From: an uncultured Winogradskyella sp.
GTDB lineage: Bacteria > Bacteroidota > Bacteroidia > Flavobacteriales > Flavobacteriaceae
Direction: 5' to 3'
DNA length: 64,000 nucleotides
NCBI RefSeq assembly: GCF_947501905.1
Contig: NZ_CANMXL010000002.1
Location: forward strand, 637,991-701,990
A model generated the notes under the pieces. It worked only from the letters and a program-made list of their open reading frames with translations. It did not search any database and was not told the origin of the DNA. The translations under genes were made by a program, and so were the position numbers. Of the stretch, positions 55,752 through 64,000 are shown piece by piece; position 1 is the stretch's first letter, and every line of letters starts with the position of its first letter.

Positions 55752-56600
55752 TTATTGACTAACATCAAAATTGATACTCACAAAGCCTATTTGTTTAGAT
55801 GGTGCGTTAGCATCTGCTGGCCACTTATGAGATAATGCTATTTTTTTTGCAGGTGCTAATAAACAAGGATGCGTATTTGTCGAGCCTTTTGCTCCTGGTG
55901 TAGCCGATGTAACTCTTCCGCTTTTATCAACCTCAATACGAACAATAACTAAGCCGTATTCATTACAATCTTGTTTAAATATCTTTTTACTTGGTCTACC
56001 TCTTCCTCCCAAACCAAATCCAACACCACCTTTTCCGGGACCTGTACCCCCAAAATAACTAGGTGCATAAGGATTTCCGTTTAACTGACCTTTATTACCA
56101 GGCGAATTATCTGGTCCTTCACCTCCGTTATCATTGTCTTTAGAATTTTTTACACCACCAATAAGGTTATCTAGTTTCTTTTTCTTTTCTGCTTCTTCTC
56201 TCTTTTTTCGCTCTTCTGCCTCACGTTTTAAACGTTCTACTCTATCAGCTTCTGCTTTTGCTCTAGCTTCAGCTTGTTTTTGTTTTTTTATAGCAATAGC
56301 CTCTTCGGTTTCTTGAGTTAAAACTTTTTCAGATTTCTCAACTGTCTTTTGAGGTTTAACCTCTTCTTGCTTTACGTTCTGTTCTTCGATTTTTTTCGGA
56401 GTATCTGCCTGCTTTGGCTTACTTAATGGCTTATTACCACTACCAAAGTTATTGGTTCCGAAATTAACTGCAACGCCATATTCTTCTGGTGGATCCATAT
56501 ATTGAGGTCCCACAACAAAAATGAGTAACACTAAAATTAGGAGAATTAGCGTTGTTATCTTTGCAGAATTTTTTTCGTGTTTAGTTTTTAAATACTTCAT
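55752..56600 (-). CDS. TonB-like energy transducer, paralogue 2
   Basis: A 282-residue protein with one N-terminal membrane span (about 14-33: ITTLILLILVLLIFVVG) after the cytoplasmic MKYLKTKHEKNSAK. A Lys/Glu-rich linker (residues 55-150) and a Gly-rich segment (GKGGVGFGLGGRGRP) lead to a TonB-type C-terminal domain (LVIVRIEVDKSGRVTSATPG ... SHKWPADANAPS). It would transmit proton-motive force from ExbB-ExbD to outer-membrane receptors. The first ~45 residues closely match the neighbouring paralogue, so the pair arose by duplication. Confidence 0.85.
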   Translation of the reverse strand: MKYLKTKHEKNSAKITTLILLILVLLIFVVGPQYMDPPEEYGVAVNFGTNNFGSGNKPLSKPKQADTPKKIEEQNVKQEEVKPQKTVEKSEKVLTQETEEAIAIKKQKQAEARAKAEADRVERLKREAEERKKREEAEKKKKLDNLIGGVKNSKDNDNGGEGPDNSPGNKGQLNGNPYAPSYFGGTGPGKGGVGFGLGGRGRPSKKIFKQDCNEYGLVIVRIEVDKSGRVTSATPGAKGSTNTHPCLLAPAKKIALSHKWPADANAPSKQIGFVSINFDVSQ

Positions 56601-56646
56601 CTAAGAACAATATTATAATACAATAACGAAAATTGCAGTTAAAATA

Positions 56647-57672
56647 TTATTGTTTTGCAAACCTAATAGGTGCAGAAAAAGGTACAATAACTGGCTTTCC
56701 TTGTTGTATGCCCGGTTTTAATTTGGGTAACATCTTAGTGACTCTCACTGCTTCCGCTACCAATTTCGGATCTGCTGCTCTAGCTCTTATATCAATAATC
56801 TGACCAGTTTTACTTATTTTGAAATAAATCGTAATTTTTTGACTACCAGTAAAACCTAAATCTGATGCTATAGTTTGGTCGAAATTCGCGCCTACAAACT
56901 GCGCCACTTTTTGACTCATACATTTTTTCCTTGCTGCATTATCTAAGCCTTCGCATCCAGGATATATAGGTGCTTCTTCAATTAGAGCAAATCCAACAAC
57001 ATCACTACCTCCGTTTTTATTTTTTGCTTCGGCAGCAGCGGCAGCAGCTTTTCTATCCGCTTCTGCTTTTGCAGCAGCAGCTTTTGCTGCCGCGGCCTTA
57101 TCTGCTCTCTCTTTAGCTTCTCTTGCCTCTCTTTCAGCTTTAGCTTTAGCGGCTTTTCTAGCTTCTGCATCAGCTTTGGCTTTGGCTTCACGTTCAGCTT
57201 TTGCCTTTTCTTCAGCAGCCTTTTCTGCTTCGGCTTTTTCTTTAGCGACTTTTTCCGCTTCTAGTTTTAATGCTTCTGCTTCTTGTTGGGCTAAGAGCTC
57301 TTCTGCGGCCTTCTCTTTTGCTGCTTCCTCAGCTGCATTTTCTGCGGCTTCTTCTTCAGCTTTTTCCTCTTCACTTGGCTCTTCTTCTGTGTCTTCTTCT
57401 ACTGGTTCTTCTTGTTCTTCTTCAACTTGTTCTTCAGTATTAGTTTCTTCCTCTTGAACATCTTCAACAACTTCTTCTGACTTTGTAGGATTATCTGGAG
57501 CCATTTTGTTATTAACAACACTTGGCTCTCCAAAGTTTATGGCTACTCCATATTCCTCTGGTATTTCTTTGTACGGCGCACCAACTACAAACATTAACAA
57601 CGCTATAATAAGCACTGTTAAGGTTGTGATTTTAGCAGAATTACGCTCGTGTTTTGTTTTGAGGTATTTCAT
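56647..57672 (-). CDS. tonB: TonB-like energy transducer, paralogue 1, with TolA-like linker
   Basis: A 341-residue protein: cytoplasmic MKYLKTKHERNSAK, one membrane span (about 15-33), then a long Glu-rich then Ala/Lys/Arg-rich helical linker (residues 60-225). The C-terminal TonB domain includes APIYPGCEGL, KITIYFKISKTGQI and LPKLKPGIQQGKPVIVPFS, the usual form in Bacteroidota. The linker resembles TolA more than the Pro-rich TonB linker of Proteobacteria. It follows exbD by 29 bases and precedes the second paralogue, so one ExbB-ExbD motor may serve both. Confidence 0.88.
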   Translation of the reverse strand: MKYLKTKHERNSAKITTLTVLIIALLMFVVGAPYKEIPEEYGVAINFGEPSVVNNKMAPDNPTKSEEVVEDVQEEETNTEEQVEEEQEEPVEEDTEEEPSEEEKAEEEAAENAAEEAAKEKAAEELLAQQEAEALKLEAEKVAKEKAEAEKAAEEKAKAEREAKAKADAEARKAAKAKAEREAREAKERADKAAAAKAAAAKAEADRKAAAAAAEAKNKNGGSDVVGFALIEEAPIYPGCEGLDNAARKKCMSQKVAQFVGANFDQTIASDLGFTGSQKITIYFKISKTGQIIDIRARAADPKLVAEAVRVTKMLPKLKPGIQQGKPVIVPFSAPIRFAKQ

Positions 57673-57701
57673 TGTTGGTTATGGTAAAAATGGGTTATTC
57701 A

Positions 57702-58094
57702 CTAATTAGACTTTACAGCTAATGTGGATTTTATTTTATTCCTATTGGCTATATCCATTATAAAGACCACATGTTTTAAATCAACATCTTGATCTGACCT
57801 AATAGTAATTGTTGGCGAGTCAGAACTTCCAACTTTTTCTAACACTGCTGCTTCTAATTGATTTTTAGGCACTTGCTTTAAATCTACAAAGTATTGCAGT
57901 TTTTTATTGACACTTACTGATACATTTTTTGTTTGCGTTGTTTTACTGCTCGATTTTGGTAGCAATAAATCAATAGCTTCTGCAGAAACTAAAGTAGACG
58001 CAATCATAAAAAATATCAGTAACAGGAATACAATATCTGTCATTGAAGACATATTGAATTCTGGTGTTACTTTATTTCTTCCGCGTAAATTCAT
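57702..58094 (-). CDS. exbD: Biopolymer transport protein ExbD
   Basis: A 130-residue ExbD/TolR protein: a short cytoplasmic N-terminus with VTPEFNMSSMTDIVFLLLIFFM, whose membrane Asp (in MTDIVFLLL) carries protons, and a periplasmic domain (IDLLLPKSSSK ... PTITIRSDQDVDLKHVVFIMD). It pairs with ExbB, whose stop lies one base before this start. The motor powers TonB. Confidence 0.93.
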   Translation of the reverse strand: MNLRGRNKVTPEFNMSSMTDIVFLLLIFFMIASTLVSAEAIDLLLPKSSSKTTQTKNVSVSVNKKLQYFVDLKQVPKNQLEAAVLEKVGSSDSPTITIRSDQDVDLKHVVFIMDIANRNKIKSTLAVKSN

Positions 58095-58095
58095 A

Positions 58096-58785
58096 CTAAA
58101 TAGGTTCGTTTAAAAGGTCTAAAAATTCAAGTGAATTAGCTTCCATCTTATAAACAACCTTGTTAGTTTTTACTACCAAATGGTTGTAAGCTATGTAAGC
58201 AATAATACCTACAATAAGTCCACCAACTGTTGTCGTCATAGCTGTATAAAGTCCGTCGGCTAGTGTTTTGATATCTATTGACCCTCCAGAATTAGCAATT
58301 TCGAAAATCGATAAAATCATCCCTATAACAGTTCCCAAGAATCCAATCATTGGTGCTGCTCCAGAAATGGTTGCTAAAACGCTTACGTTTTTTTCTAAAC
58401 CGTATATTTCTAAACGGCCTGCGTTTTCAATAGCTGTATTGATATCATCCAAAGGTTTTCCAATTCTAGAAATTCCTTTACTAATTAATCGTGATACTGG
58501 AGAGTTTGCTTGAGAGCATAAATTTTGAGCAGAATCAATTTTACCATCGCTGACATAATCTCTAATTTGATTCATAAAGTTAGAATCAACTTTTGAAGCT
58601 TCTTTAATAGCAAAAATTCTTTCAAAATAAATATAAACTGCCGCAATAAATAAAATAGCTAGAATAGTAATTATTACAATTCCGGCTGTACCACCTGTTG
58701 TAATTAATTCTATTATAGATAATGTTTTTTCTACTGATTCGCCTTCAACTAAAGGGTCTGTCTCTTGTAAAATAGTGTTTAACAT
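58096..58785 (-). CDS. exbB: MotA/TolQ/ExbB proton channel protein
   Basis: A 229-residue protein with three spans: about 33-54 (GTAGIVIITILAILFIAAVYIYF), 130-155 (ISGAAPMIGFLGTVIGMILSIF) and 178-200 (YTAMTTTVGGLIVGIIAYIAYN). The second and third contain the conserved proton-channel residues of ExbB/TolQ. The N-terminal extension before the first span, LLQETDPLVEGESVEK, is common in Bacteroidota. It is first in the operon exbB-exbD-tonB-tonB-folC. Confidence 0.93.
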   Translation of the reverse strand: MLNTILQETDPLVEGESVEKTLSIIELITTGGTAGIVIITILAILFIAAVYIYFERIFAIKEASKVDSNFMNQIRDYVSDGKIDSAQNLCSQANSPVSRLISKGISRIGKPLDDINTAIENAGRLEIYGLEKNVSVLATISGAAPMIGFLGTVIGMILSIFEIANSGGSIDIKTLADGLYTAMTTTVGGLIVGIIAYIAYNHLVVKTNKVVYKMEANSLEFLDLLNEPI

Positions 58786-58845
58786 AGTAGATTATTGGTT
58801 TTAAATGATTTGGTATATAACGTAAAAAAAATGATTAACGTGTGT

Positions 58846-60237
58846 TTAGAATAAAGTTCTTGTGACCATGAAGGCAGCTGCGCCAGCTATAAAACCAGCT
58901 AATGCTAACCATGCTATCTTCTTAAGATACCAGAAAAAGTCTATTTTTTCCATACCCATAGCTACAACTCCTGCAGCAGAACCAATAATAAGCATGCTAC
59001 CACCTGTTCCTGCTGAATATGCTATAAAATGCCATAATGTGTCATCTAATGGCTCCGTAAACATTCCTAAACTTGCTGCTACTAAAGGCACATTATCTAT
59101 TACCGCTGAACCAACTCCAAGAAGTATAACTACTAAGTCTGATACAACAGTTCCGTTCATTTCTGTTCCTAACATTGGCATTGTATCCTGTAATGTATTA
59201 GCAAAACCAAATAAAATACCCAAGGATTCTAAGGCAGCAACTGCCATTAAAATACCTAAGAAGAATAATATACTTGGCATTTCAATCCTAGATAATGAAC
59301 GATGGACTGGACTGTGATGTTCATGTCCCATCGCTTCTCCTTGCCCAACTTGAGACATTGTAAAACGAGAACTCGTGTATATCTCTGCAAAAATGGCAAC
59401 TACTCCTAATGCTAACATCATACCTACATATGGCGGTAAATGTGTAACTACTTTAAAAAATGGCACAGATACTATAGCTCCTAAACCTAAAAATAACATT
59501 GTAGAACTAAATCTGTTTCTTGCCTTTCCGTCATCATCCTGTAGTTCTAATTCGCCTTTAAACGGTTTTAAAAACGATGCAATCAATGTGGGAACCACCA
59601 TACATAATACTGAAGGAATAAATAAATATAAAAATAGTTTTCCTGTAGATACCTTATTACCAATCCAAAGCATTGTGGTTGTAACATCACCAATTGGCGA
59701 CCATGCCCCACCTGCATTTGCTGCAATGATTATTAAACCTGCATACCATATACGAATACTTCTATCTTTTACAATTTTTTGAAGTATAGAGATTAAGACT
59801 ATAGTTGCGGTTAAGTTATCAATAATAGCAGATAATACAAATGCAAGAATTGAAAACAGCCATAATAACTTCTTTCTACTTTTGAAGTTTACAGCTGCTT
59901 TTATGGTAGAAAAACCATCAAAATAATCGATAATCTCTACTATGGTCATTGCCCCTAGTAAAAACACCAATATCTCTGCTGTTTTGCCTAAATGATGAAG
60001 TAAGGTTTCTTCCATTAGATGCATTTTTTCTTCATGCGGAAGTAACCCAAAATTATCCATTAAAGTATGTTTAGCAGAATCAAACCATTGAGGAAAAGCA
60101 TCAATTCCTAAGGATATTAAAGCCCAACTAATGGCCATCATTACCAATGCAGGAATAAGCTTATCGATTTTAATGCTATGCTCTAAAGTGATGGCTAAAT
60201 AACCAAACACAAATACTAATACTATAATGGTTTCCAT
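58846..60237 (-). CDS. nhaD: NhaD-type Na+/H+ antiporter
   Basis: A 463-residue membrane protein with about twelve spans. Family segments are AEILVFLLGAMTIVEIIDYF, LSAIIDNLTATIVLISILQK with the conserved Asn-Leu-Thr-Ala-Thr, and NAGGAWSPIGDVTTTMLWIG. Near the C-terminus, SAVIDNVPLVAASLGM and GTGGSMLIIGSAAG are the second inverted-repeat copy of the same substrate-site motifs. It exports sodium in exchange for protons. It starts five bases after the dehydrogenase gene ends, so they may be co-transcribed. Confidence 0.92.
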   Translation of the reverse strand: METIIVLVFVFGYLAITLEHSIKIDKLIPALVMMAISWALISLGIDAFPQWFDSAKHTLMDNFGLLPHEEKMHLMEETLLHHLGKTAEILVFLLGAMTIVEIIDYFDGFSTIKAAVNFKSRKKLLWLFSILAFVLSAIIDNLTATIVLISILQKIVKDRSIRIWYAGLIIIAANAGGAWSPIGDVTTTMLWIGNKVSTGKLFLYLFIPSVLCMVVPTLIASFLKPFKGELELQDDDGKARNRFSSTMLFLGLGAIVSVPFFKVVTHLPPYVGMMLALGVVAIFAEIYTSSRFTMSQVGQGEAMGHEHHSPVHRSLSRIEMPSILFFLGILMAVAALESLGILFGFANTLQDTMPMLGTEMNGTVVSDLVVILLGVGSAVIDNVPLVAASLGMFTEPLDDTLWHFIAYSAGTGGSMLIIGSAAGVVAMGMEKIDFFWYLKKIAWLALAGFIAGAAAFMVTRTLF

Positions 60238-60242
60238 AGAAA

Positions 60243-61478
60243 TTATATTAATTGTTTAAGTGCTATCTCAAATGCAGTTGCACTAATTCCTGTTTTATTT
60301 TTATTTTTTGTATGTAAATTTTGTAGGGCTTTTTTAATAACCTCAGATGTGTCATCAAAAATAGCATCATCTGTCATTTGTACTTTACGCTCCATAAAAT
60401 ACGCAAAAACTCTTGCCATTCCACAATTTGAAATAAAATCTGGAATAAGACTTACTCTATTATCTGTATGTTCCATGATTGGCCCAAAGAAAATCTCTTT
60501 GTCTGCAAAAGGCACATTAGCACCACATGAGATAACCTCTAAACCTGTATTAATCAGCTGATCTATTTGGTTTTGAGTAATCAATCGAGATGCAGCACAT
60601 GGTGCAAACACTTCAGCTTGAAGCGACCAAATACGTTCATTCATCTCGTCAAAAGGAATAAGATTGCTACTACCTAAAGTATTCCCATTCTTAGACAAGT
60701 ACATCTCTCGTACTTCTTCGAAAGAAAAGCCCTCTTCATTAATTAATCCACCAACACGGTCAATTATTCCAACAATTTTTGCTCCCATCTGAGCCAGATA
60801 AAAAGCAGCTGCAGCTCCTACATTACCAAATCCTTGAACAATTGCTCGCTTTCCTTTGATATTATCTCCATGTATATCATAAAAATGCTTTGCAGCTTCA
60901 GCTACACCAAAACCAGTAATCATATCTGCTACTGTATACTTTTTTGATACGTCTGGAGAATAATTGGTGTTTTCAATAACCTTAATAACGCCATGTCTTA
61001 ATTGGCCTATTCTATTGATTTTATCCGCAGCAGTTGGCTTAAAATGTCCTTCGAAAACGCCTTCTTGAGGATGCCAAACACCGCTTTCTTCTGTAATTGG
61101 GATTACTTCATGAATTTCATCAACATTAAGGTCGCCACCAGTACCATAATAACTTTTAAGTAATGGTGATACTGCTGCATACCAACGTTCTAGAACTCCT
61201 TTTTTCCTTGAATCCTGTGGATTAAAATTAATTCCAGATTTTGCACCACCAATGGCTGGTCCAGAAACTGTAAACTTTACCTCCATAGTTTTTGCTAATG
61301 ATAGAACTTCGTTCTTATCTAAACCCTGACGCATTCTTGTCCCGCCTCCTGCTGCCCCACCACGAAGTGAGTTTATTACTGTCCAACCTTCTGCTTCGGT
61401 TTCGGCATCATTCCAATGAAATACAATTTCGGGTGCTTTATTTTCGTAAGTATTTAGTAAATCTTTTATGAGAGACAT
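60243..61478 (-). CDS. Glu/Leu/Phe/Val dehydrogenase
   Basis: A 411-residue amino acid dehydrogenase. The N-terminal substrate domain has SLRGGAAGGGTRMRQGL and the catalytic Lys in VSGPAIGGAKSGIN. The Rossmann domain has VQGFGNVGAAAAFYLAQMG (about 217-235) and CGANVPFA. Sequence reading alone does not separate glutamate, leucine or other specificity. It reversibly converts an amino acid and NAD(P)+ to the oxoacid and ammonia. It stands upstream of nhaD with its own -7 element. Confidence 0.9.
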   Translation of the reverse strand: MSLIKDLLNTYENKAPEIVFHWNDAETEAEGWTVINSLRGGAAGGGTRMRQGLDKNEVLSLAKTMEVKFTVSGPAIGGAKSGINFNPQDSRKKGVLERWYAAVSPLLKSYYGTGGDLNVDEIHEVIPITEESGVWHPQEGVFEGHFKPTAADKINRIGQLRHGVIKVIENTNYSPDVSKKYTVADMITGFGVAEAAKHFYDIHGDNIKGKRAIVQGFGNVGAAAAFYLAQMGAKIVGIIDRVGGLINEEGFSFEEVREMYLSKNGNTLGSSNLIPFDEMNERIWSLQAEVFAPCAASRLITQNQIDQLINTGLEVISCGANVPFADKEIFFGPIMEHTDNRVSLIPDFISNCGMARVFAYFMERKVQMTDDAIFDDTSEVIKKALQNLHTKNKNKTGISATAFEIALKQLI

Positions 61479-61499
61479 TAGTTAGTTTTAGTTGATTAA

Positions 61500-61507
61500 C
61501 AAATATA
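61500..61507 (-). promoter_or_regulatory. -7 element for the dehydrogenase-nhaD run
   Basis: TATATTTG on the minus strand matches TAnnTTTG and lies about 21 bases before the ATG at 61478. No clear -33 is seen. Confidence 0.5.
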
Positions 61508-61532
61508 AAAAACTCTAAATGCATAATGTAAA

Positions 61533-62606
61533 TTATACATTAATTTTAGGATTAAATATTTTTCCAGAAGAATGGTCTTTTTTTGCACCGGTCACACTCT
61601 TAAGACAATTGACTTCATTTCTATCTTTCAACACCCCCAAAAGACCAAATATTAAAGCTTCTTTATATTCTACGATTTCATTATCAGGAATTATAATTTT
61701 AGATTTCGAAAGCGCTTCAATTCTTTCAATTAAAAATGAATTATACGCACCACCACCTGTAATAAGTATCTCTGTTTGCTTTATATCTATATGCTTTGTA
61801 ATCTGAACAGCTATATGTTCTACTATAGTCTTCAATGTATCCTTGGTTTCAAGATTAAAGCTATCTATTAATGGAAAAACAGTTTCTTTAACCCACTCTA
61901 AACCCAACGACTTTGGAGCGCTTTGCTTGTAAAACGATAAGTCATTCATTTGCTCTAAAAGCGAAAAATTAATAGTTCCTGACTGAGCAATCTTACCTTT
62001 ATCATCATAATCGAAACCTAAATGATTTACATAATGGTTTAAAACTATGTTTACTGGACAGATATCAAAAGCAATTCGCCGCTTATTTTTTTCAAATGAA
62101 ATATTTGCAAAACCGCCAAGGTTAATACAAAAATCGTAGTTACCAAATAATAATTTGTCTCCAATTGGCACTAAAGGCGCGCCTTGTCCACCAAGTCCTA
62201 CATCTTGAACTCTAAAATCACATATTACTTTTTGCTTAAGAATATCAGCAAAAATTTGCCGATTTCCTATTTGATAAGTATAACCTTGGCCTGGGTTATG
62301 AAGGGCTGTATGTCCGTGAGAAGCAATAAAATCAATATTTTCAATACTATTGCTATTTATAAAATCTAGAACTTGGTTTGCTAAATATTCGGAATACTTA
62401 CTATCTATTTGATTTAATTCTGTTTTAGAAAACTGTGTTAAAGTTTTTAGTTTTTGCTTCCATTCTAAAGAATAAGATATGGTTTCAAAATCAATAATTT
62501 TAAAATTCCATTTACCATCAAATGAAAATTTTGAATACAAAATGTCTATACCATCAAGTGAAGTTCCAGACATTACAGATACAACGCAATAGTTATTTAT
62601 TAACAT
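61533..62606 (-). CDS. anmK: Anhydro-N-acetylmuramic acid kinase
   Basis: A 357-residue kinase read from the ATG at 62606, which matches the family start (NYCVVSVMSGTSLDGID). In-frame Met codons at 62630 and 62642 would add 8 or 12 residues, and the sequence does not decide firmly. ATP/sugar-site segments are SGTSLDG, FIASHGHTALHNP, CDFRVQDVGLGGQGAPLVP and ITGGGAYNSFL. It phosphorylates anhydro-MurNAc released in peptidoglycan turnover. The MurQ etherase gene is not adjacent. Confidence 0.9.
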   Translation of the reverse strand: MLINNYCVVSVMSGTSLDGIDILYSKFSFDGKWNFKIIDFETISYSLEWKQKLKTLTQFSKTELNQIDSKYSEYLANQVLDFINSNSIENIDFIASHGHTALHNPGQGYTYQIGNRQIFADILKQKVICDFRVQDVGLGGQGAPLVPIGDKLLFGNYDFCINLGGFANISFEKNKRRIAFDICPVNIVLNHYVNHLGFDYDDKGKIAQSGTINFSLLEQMNDLSFYKQSAPKSLGLEWVKETVFPLIDSFNLETKDTLKTIVEHIAVQITKHIDIKQTEILITGGGAYNSFLIERIEALSKSKIIIPDNEIVEYKEALIFGLLGVLKDRNEVNCLKSVTGAKKDHSSGKIFNPKINV

Positions 62607-62629
62607 ATAAGTAAAATTACTATTATCCA

Positions 62630-62660
62630 TTGAAAATAACACAACAAACAGTTATCTTTG
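62630..62660 (+). promoter_or_regulatory. Promoter for the acyl-CoA dehydrogenase gene
   Basis: TTG (62630-62632), 20 bases, then TATCTTTG (62653-62660): a full match to the Bacteroidota TTG/TAnnTTTG promoter. Transcription would start near 62666, about 33 bases before the ATG. It partly overlaps the start region of anmK on the other strand. Confidence 0.7.
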
Positions 62661-62698
62661 CAACGAATTTTTAGGAAATCAATAATAAACTATTTTTT

Positions 62699-63841
62699 AT
62701 GGACTTTAGCTTAACAGAAGAGCATTTAATGATACGCGATGCCGCTCGCGATTTTGCACAAACAGAATTACTACCTGGTGTTATAGAACGTGATAACGCT
62801 CAAACATTTCCAGATGAATTAGTTCGTAAAATGGGTGAGCTAGGGTTTATGGGAATCATGGTAGATCCAAAATATGGTGGAAGTGGTATGGATGCTATTT
62901 CTTATGTTCTTATTATGGAAGAACTATCTAAAATTGATGCATCTGCTTCCGTAATGGTTTCTGTAAATAATTCATTGGTTTGTTATGGTCTTGAAGCTTT
63001 TGGTACTGAAGAACAAAAGCAAAAGTATTTAACCAAGTTAGCTACCGGAGAGAGTATTGGAGCATTTTGTTTAAGTGAACCTGAAGCTGGTAGTGATGCT
63101 ACTTCACAAAAAACAACAGCTATCGATATGGGTGACCATTATATTATTAATGGCACAAAAAATTGGATTACAAACGGAGGGCGTTCTGATATTTATTTAG
63201 TGATTGCTCAAACGGATAAAGAAAAAGGACATAAAGGCATCAATGCTTTTATTGTTGAAAAAGGTATGCCTGGTTTCGATATAGGACCAAAAGAAGATAA
63301 GTTAGGTATTAGAGGTAGCGACACACATACGCTACAATTTAATGATGTAAAAGTACCTAAAGAAAATAGAATTGGTGACGATGGTTTTGGTTTTAAGTTT
63401 GCTATGAAAACCCTATCTGGAGGACGAATTGGCATTGCAGCTCAAGCATTAGGTATTGCTTCTGGGGCTTATGAATTAGCTTTAAAATATTCTAAAGAGC
63501 GTAAAGCTTTTGGTACTGAAATTTGTAACCACCAAGCGATTGCTTTTAAATTAGCGGACATGGCTACAGAAATTGAAGCTGCTCGTATGTTGGTAATGAA
63601 ATCAGCGTGGGATAAAGACCAAGGTAATAACTATGATATGTCTAGTGCAATGGCAAAATTATATGCTAGTAAAGTGGCGATGGAACAAACTGTTGAAGCT
63701 GTACAAATACACGGTGGTAATGGTTTTGTAAAAGAATATCATGTTGAACGTTTGATGCGTGATGCTAAGATTACTCAGATATATGAAGGCACTTCTGAAA
63801 TACAGAAAATTGTAATTTCTAGAGGTGTTATAAAAGAATAA
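62699..63841 (+). CDS. Acyl-CoA dehydrogenase
   Basis: A 380-residue FAD-dependent enzyme that introduces a 2,3-double bond into acyl-CoA. The family landmarks are GFMGIMVDPKYGGSGMD, FCLSEPEAGSDA, TKNWITNGG, the FAD-contacting RIGIAAQALGIASGAYELAL and YSKERKAFG. The catalytic Glu is in the last helix region, QIYEGTSEIQKIVISR. Length is normal. Its exact chain-length or branched-chain specificity is not clear. It is a single-gene unit with its own promoter and terminator. Confidence 0.95.
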   Translation: MDFSLTEEHLMIRDAARDFAQTELLPGVIERDNAQTFPDELVRKMGELGFMGIMVDPKYGGSGMDAISYVLIMEELSKIDASASVMVSVNNSLVCYGLEAFGTEEQKQKYLTKLATGESIGAFCLSEPEAGSDATSQKTTAIDMGDHYIINGTKNWITNGGRSDIYLVIAQTDKEKGHKGINAFIVEKGMPGFDIGPKEDKLGIRGSDTHTLQFNDVKVPKENRIGDDGFGFKFAMKTLSGGRIGIAAQALGIASGAYELALKYSKERKAFGTEICNHQAIAFKLADMATEIEAARMLVMKSAWDKDQGNNYDMSSAMAKLYASKVAMEQTVEAVQIHGGNGFVKEYHVERLMRDAKITQIYEGTSEIQKIVISRGVIKE

Positions 63842-63860
63842 TAATTACACTTAGGTATTA

Positions 63861-63897
63861 AAAAAGGCTTCAGACTATAAAGTTTGAAGCCTTTTTT
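63861..63897 (+). terminator. Intrinsic terminator after the acyl-CoA dehydrogenase gene
   Basis: A 16-base stem, AAAAAGGCTTCAGACT (63861-63876) with AGTTTGAAGCCTTTTT (63881-63896), has one G-T pair and a 4-base loop, and is followed by T residues. The remaining ~100 bases to the window end contain no gene I can support. Confidence 0.9.
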
Positions 63898-64000
63898 GTT
63901 TAATTAATTGTCTATTTTATAGCAATAACAACTTTCATCTATTCTCAAAATTTATTTTCATTTACTTATTTATAAAAACAAAAAAAGACCCAATCGTTAG

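Noticed and set aside
57176..57457. Plus-strand open frame rich in Ser and Ala
   Set aside because: It is the antisense of the repetitive TonB linker; the composition follows from Glu/Ala/Lys codons read backwards.
58862..59317. Plus-strand 151-codon open frame
   Set aside because: Antisense of nhaD, with no promoter or recognisable protein pattern.
63980..64000. A-rich stretch then GACCCAATCG at the right edge, perhaps half of a terminator
   Set aside because: The second arm would lie outside the window, so it cannot be judged.
1..64000. CRISPR arrays, insertion sequences, prophage or integrase genes
   Set aside because: No spaced direct repeats, transposase motifs or phage genes were seen; the window reads as core chromosome.

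Overview
The window is low-GC, gene-dense chromosomal DNA from a member of the Flavobacteriaceae (Bacteroidota). Evidence for this is the gliding/type IX secretion cluster (porV, porU, gldJ followed by murF), a protein with a type A C-terminal sorting domain, an exbB-exbD-tonB-tonB operon, many Bacteroidota-style lipoproteins, promoter -7 elements of the form TAnnTTTG, and mostly absent Shine-Dalgarno sequences. I cannot fix the genus. A NhaD-type Na+/H+ antiporter fits a marine or salt-tolerant organism. I see no phage, insertion sequence, CRISPR array or rRNA gene. Apart from the edges, no gene-free gap exceeds about 250 bases.

Layout. 1-10.9 kb: a truncated TetR regulator, a TPR protein, a very large thioester alpha-2-macroglobulin-like protein, two DoxX-like membrane proteins, a secreted DinB-like protein and a DUF4136 lipoprotein. 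10.9-18.6 kb: obg, a fused hypoxanthine phosphoribosyltransferase/adenylate kinase gene, purK-purE, a lipoprotein, an M3 peptidase and a probable LAS-fold murein peptidase. 18.6-23.1 kb: a DUF2235 lipoprotein, then a GbsR/MarR-like regulator, two small membrane proteins, a methyltransferase, an ECF sigma factor and a small ZAS protein. Two matching operators mark this block as one regulated module, and it is the best candidate here for an undescribed system. 23.1-29.6 kb: a UbiA-like protein, gcvP, and a KAS III/methyltransferase/glycosyltransferase trio. 29.6-36.1 kb: a PafA-type phosphatase, an MlaE-MlaF lipid transporter pair, a DUF389 protein, mannose-1-phosphate guanylyltransferase and a SprT-like peptidase.

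36.1-45.8 kb: a 1343-residue secreted protein joining VCBS/UnbV domains to a vanadium-haloperoxidase/PAP2 domain, then a HAD phosphatase, an SDR, an M28 peptidase, pyruvate dehydrogenase E2 and E1, and cytidine deaminase. 45.8-54.2 kb: porV and porU on the minus strand, with gldJ and murF divergent from them. 54.2-58.8 kb: two tRNA-Val genes with different anticodons, folC, two TonB paralogues, exbD and exbB. 58.8-63.9 kb: nhaD, a Glu/Leu/Phe/Val dehydrogenase, anmK and a divergent acyl-CoA dehydrogenase.

The genes are mostly core housekeeping and envelope functions. PorU and PorV would process and export the sorting-domain protein at 36-40 kb, GldJ belongs to the same secretion/gliding machinery, and ExbB-ExbD-TonB would power outer-membrane uptake. 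Start sites were moved downstream of the longest reading frame where a signal peptide, family start or promoter element argued for it.
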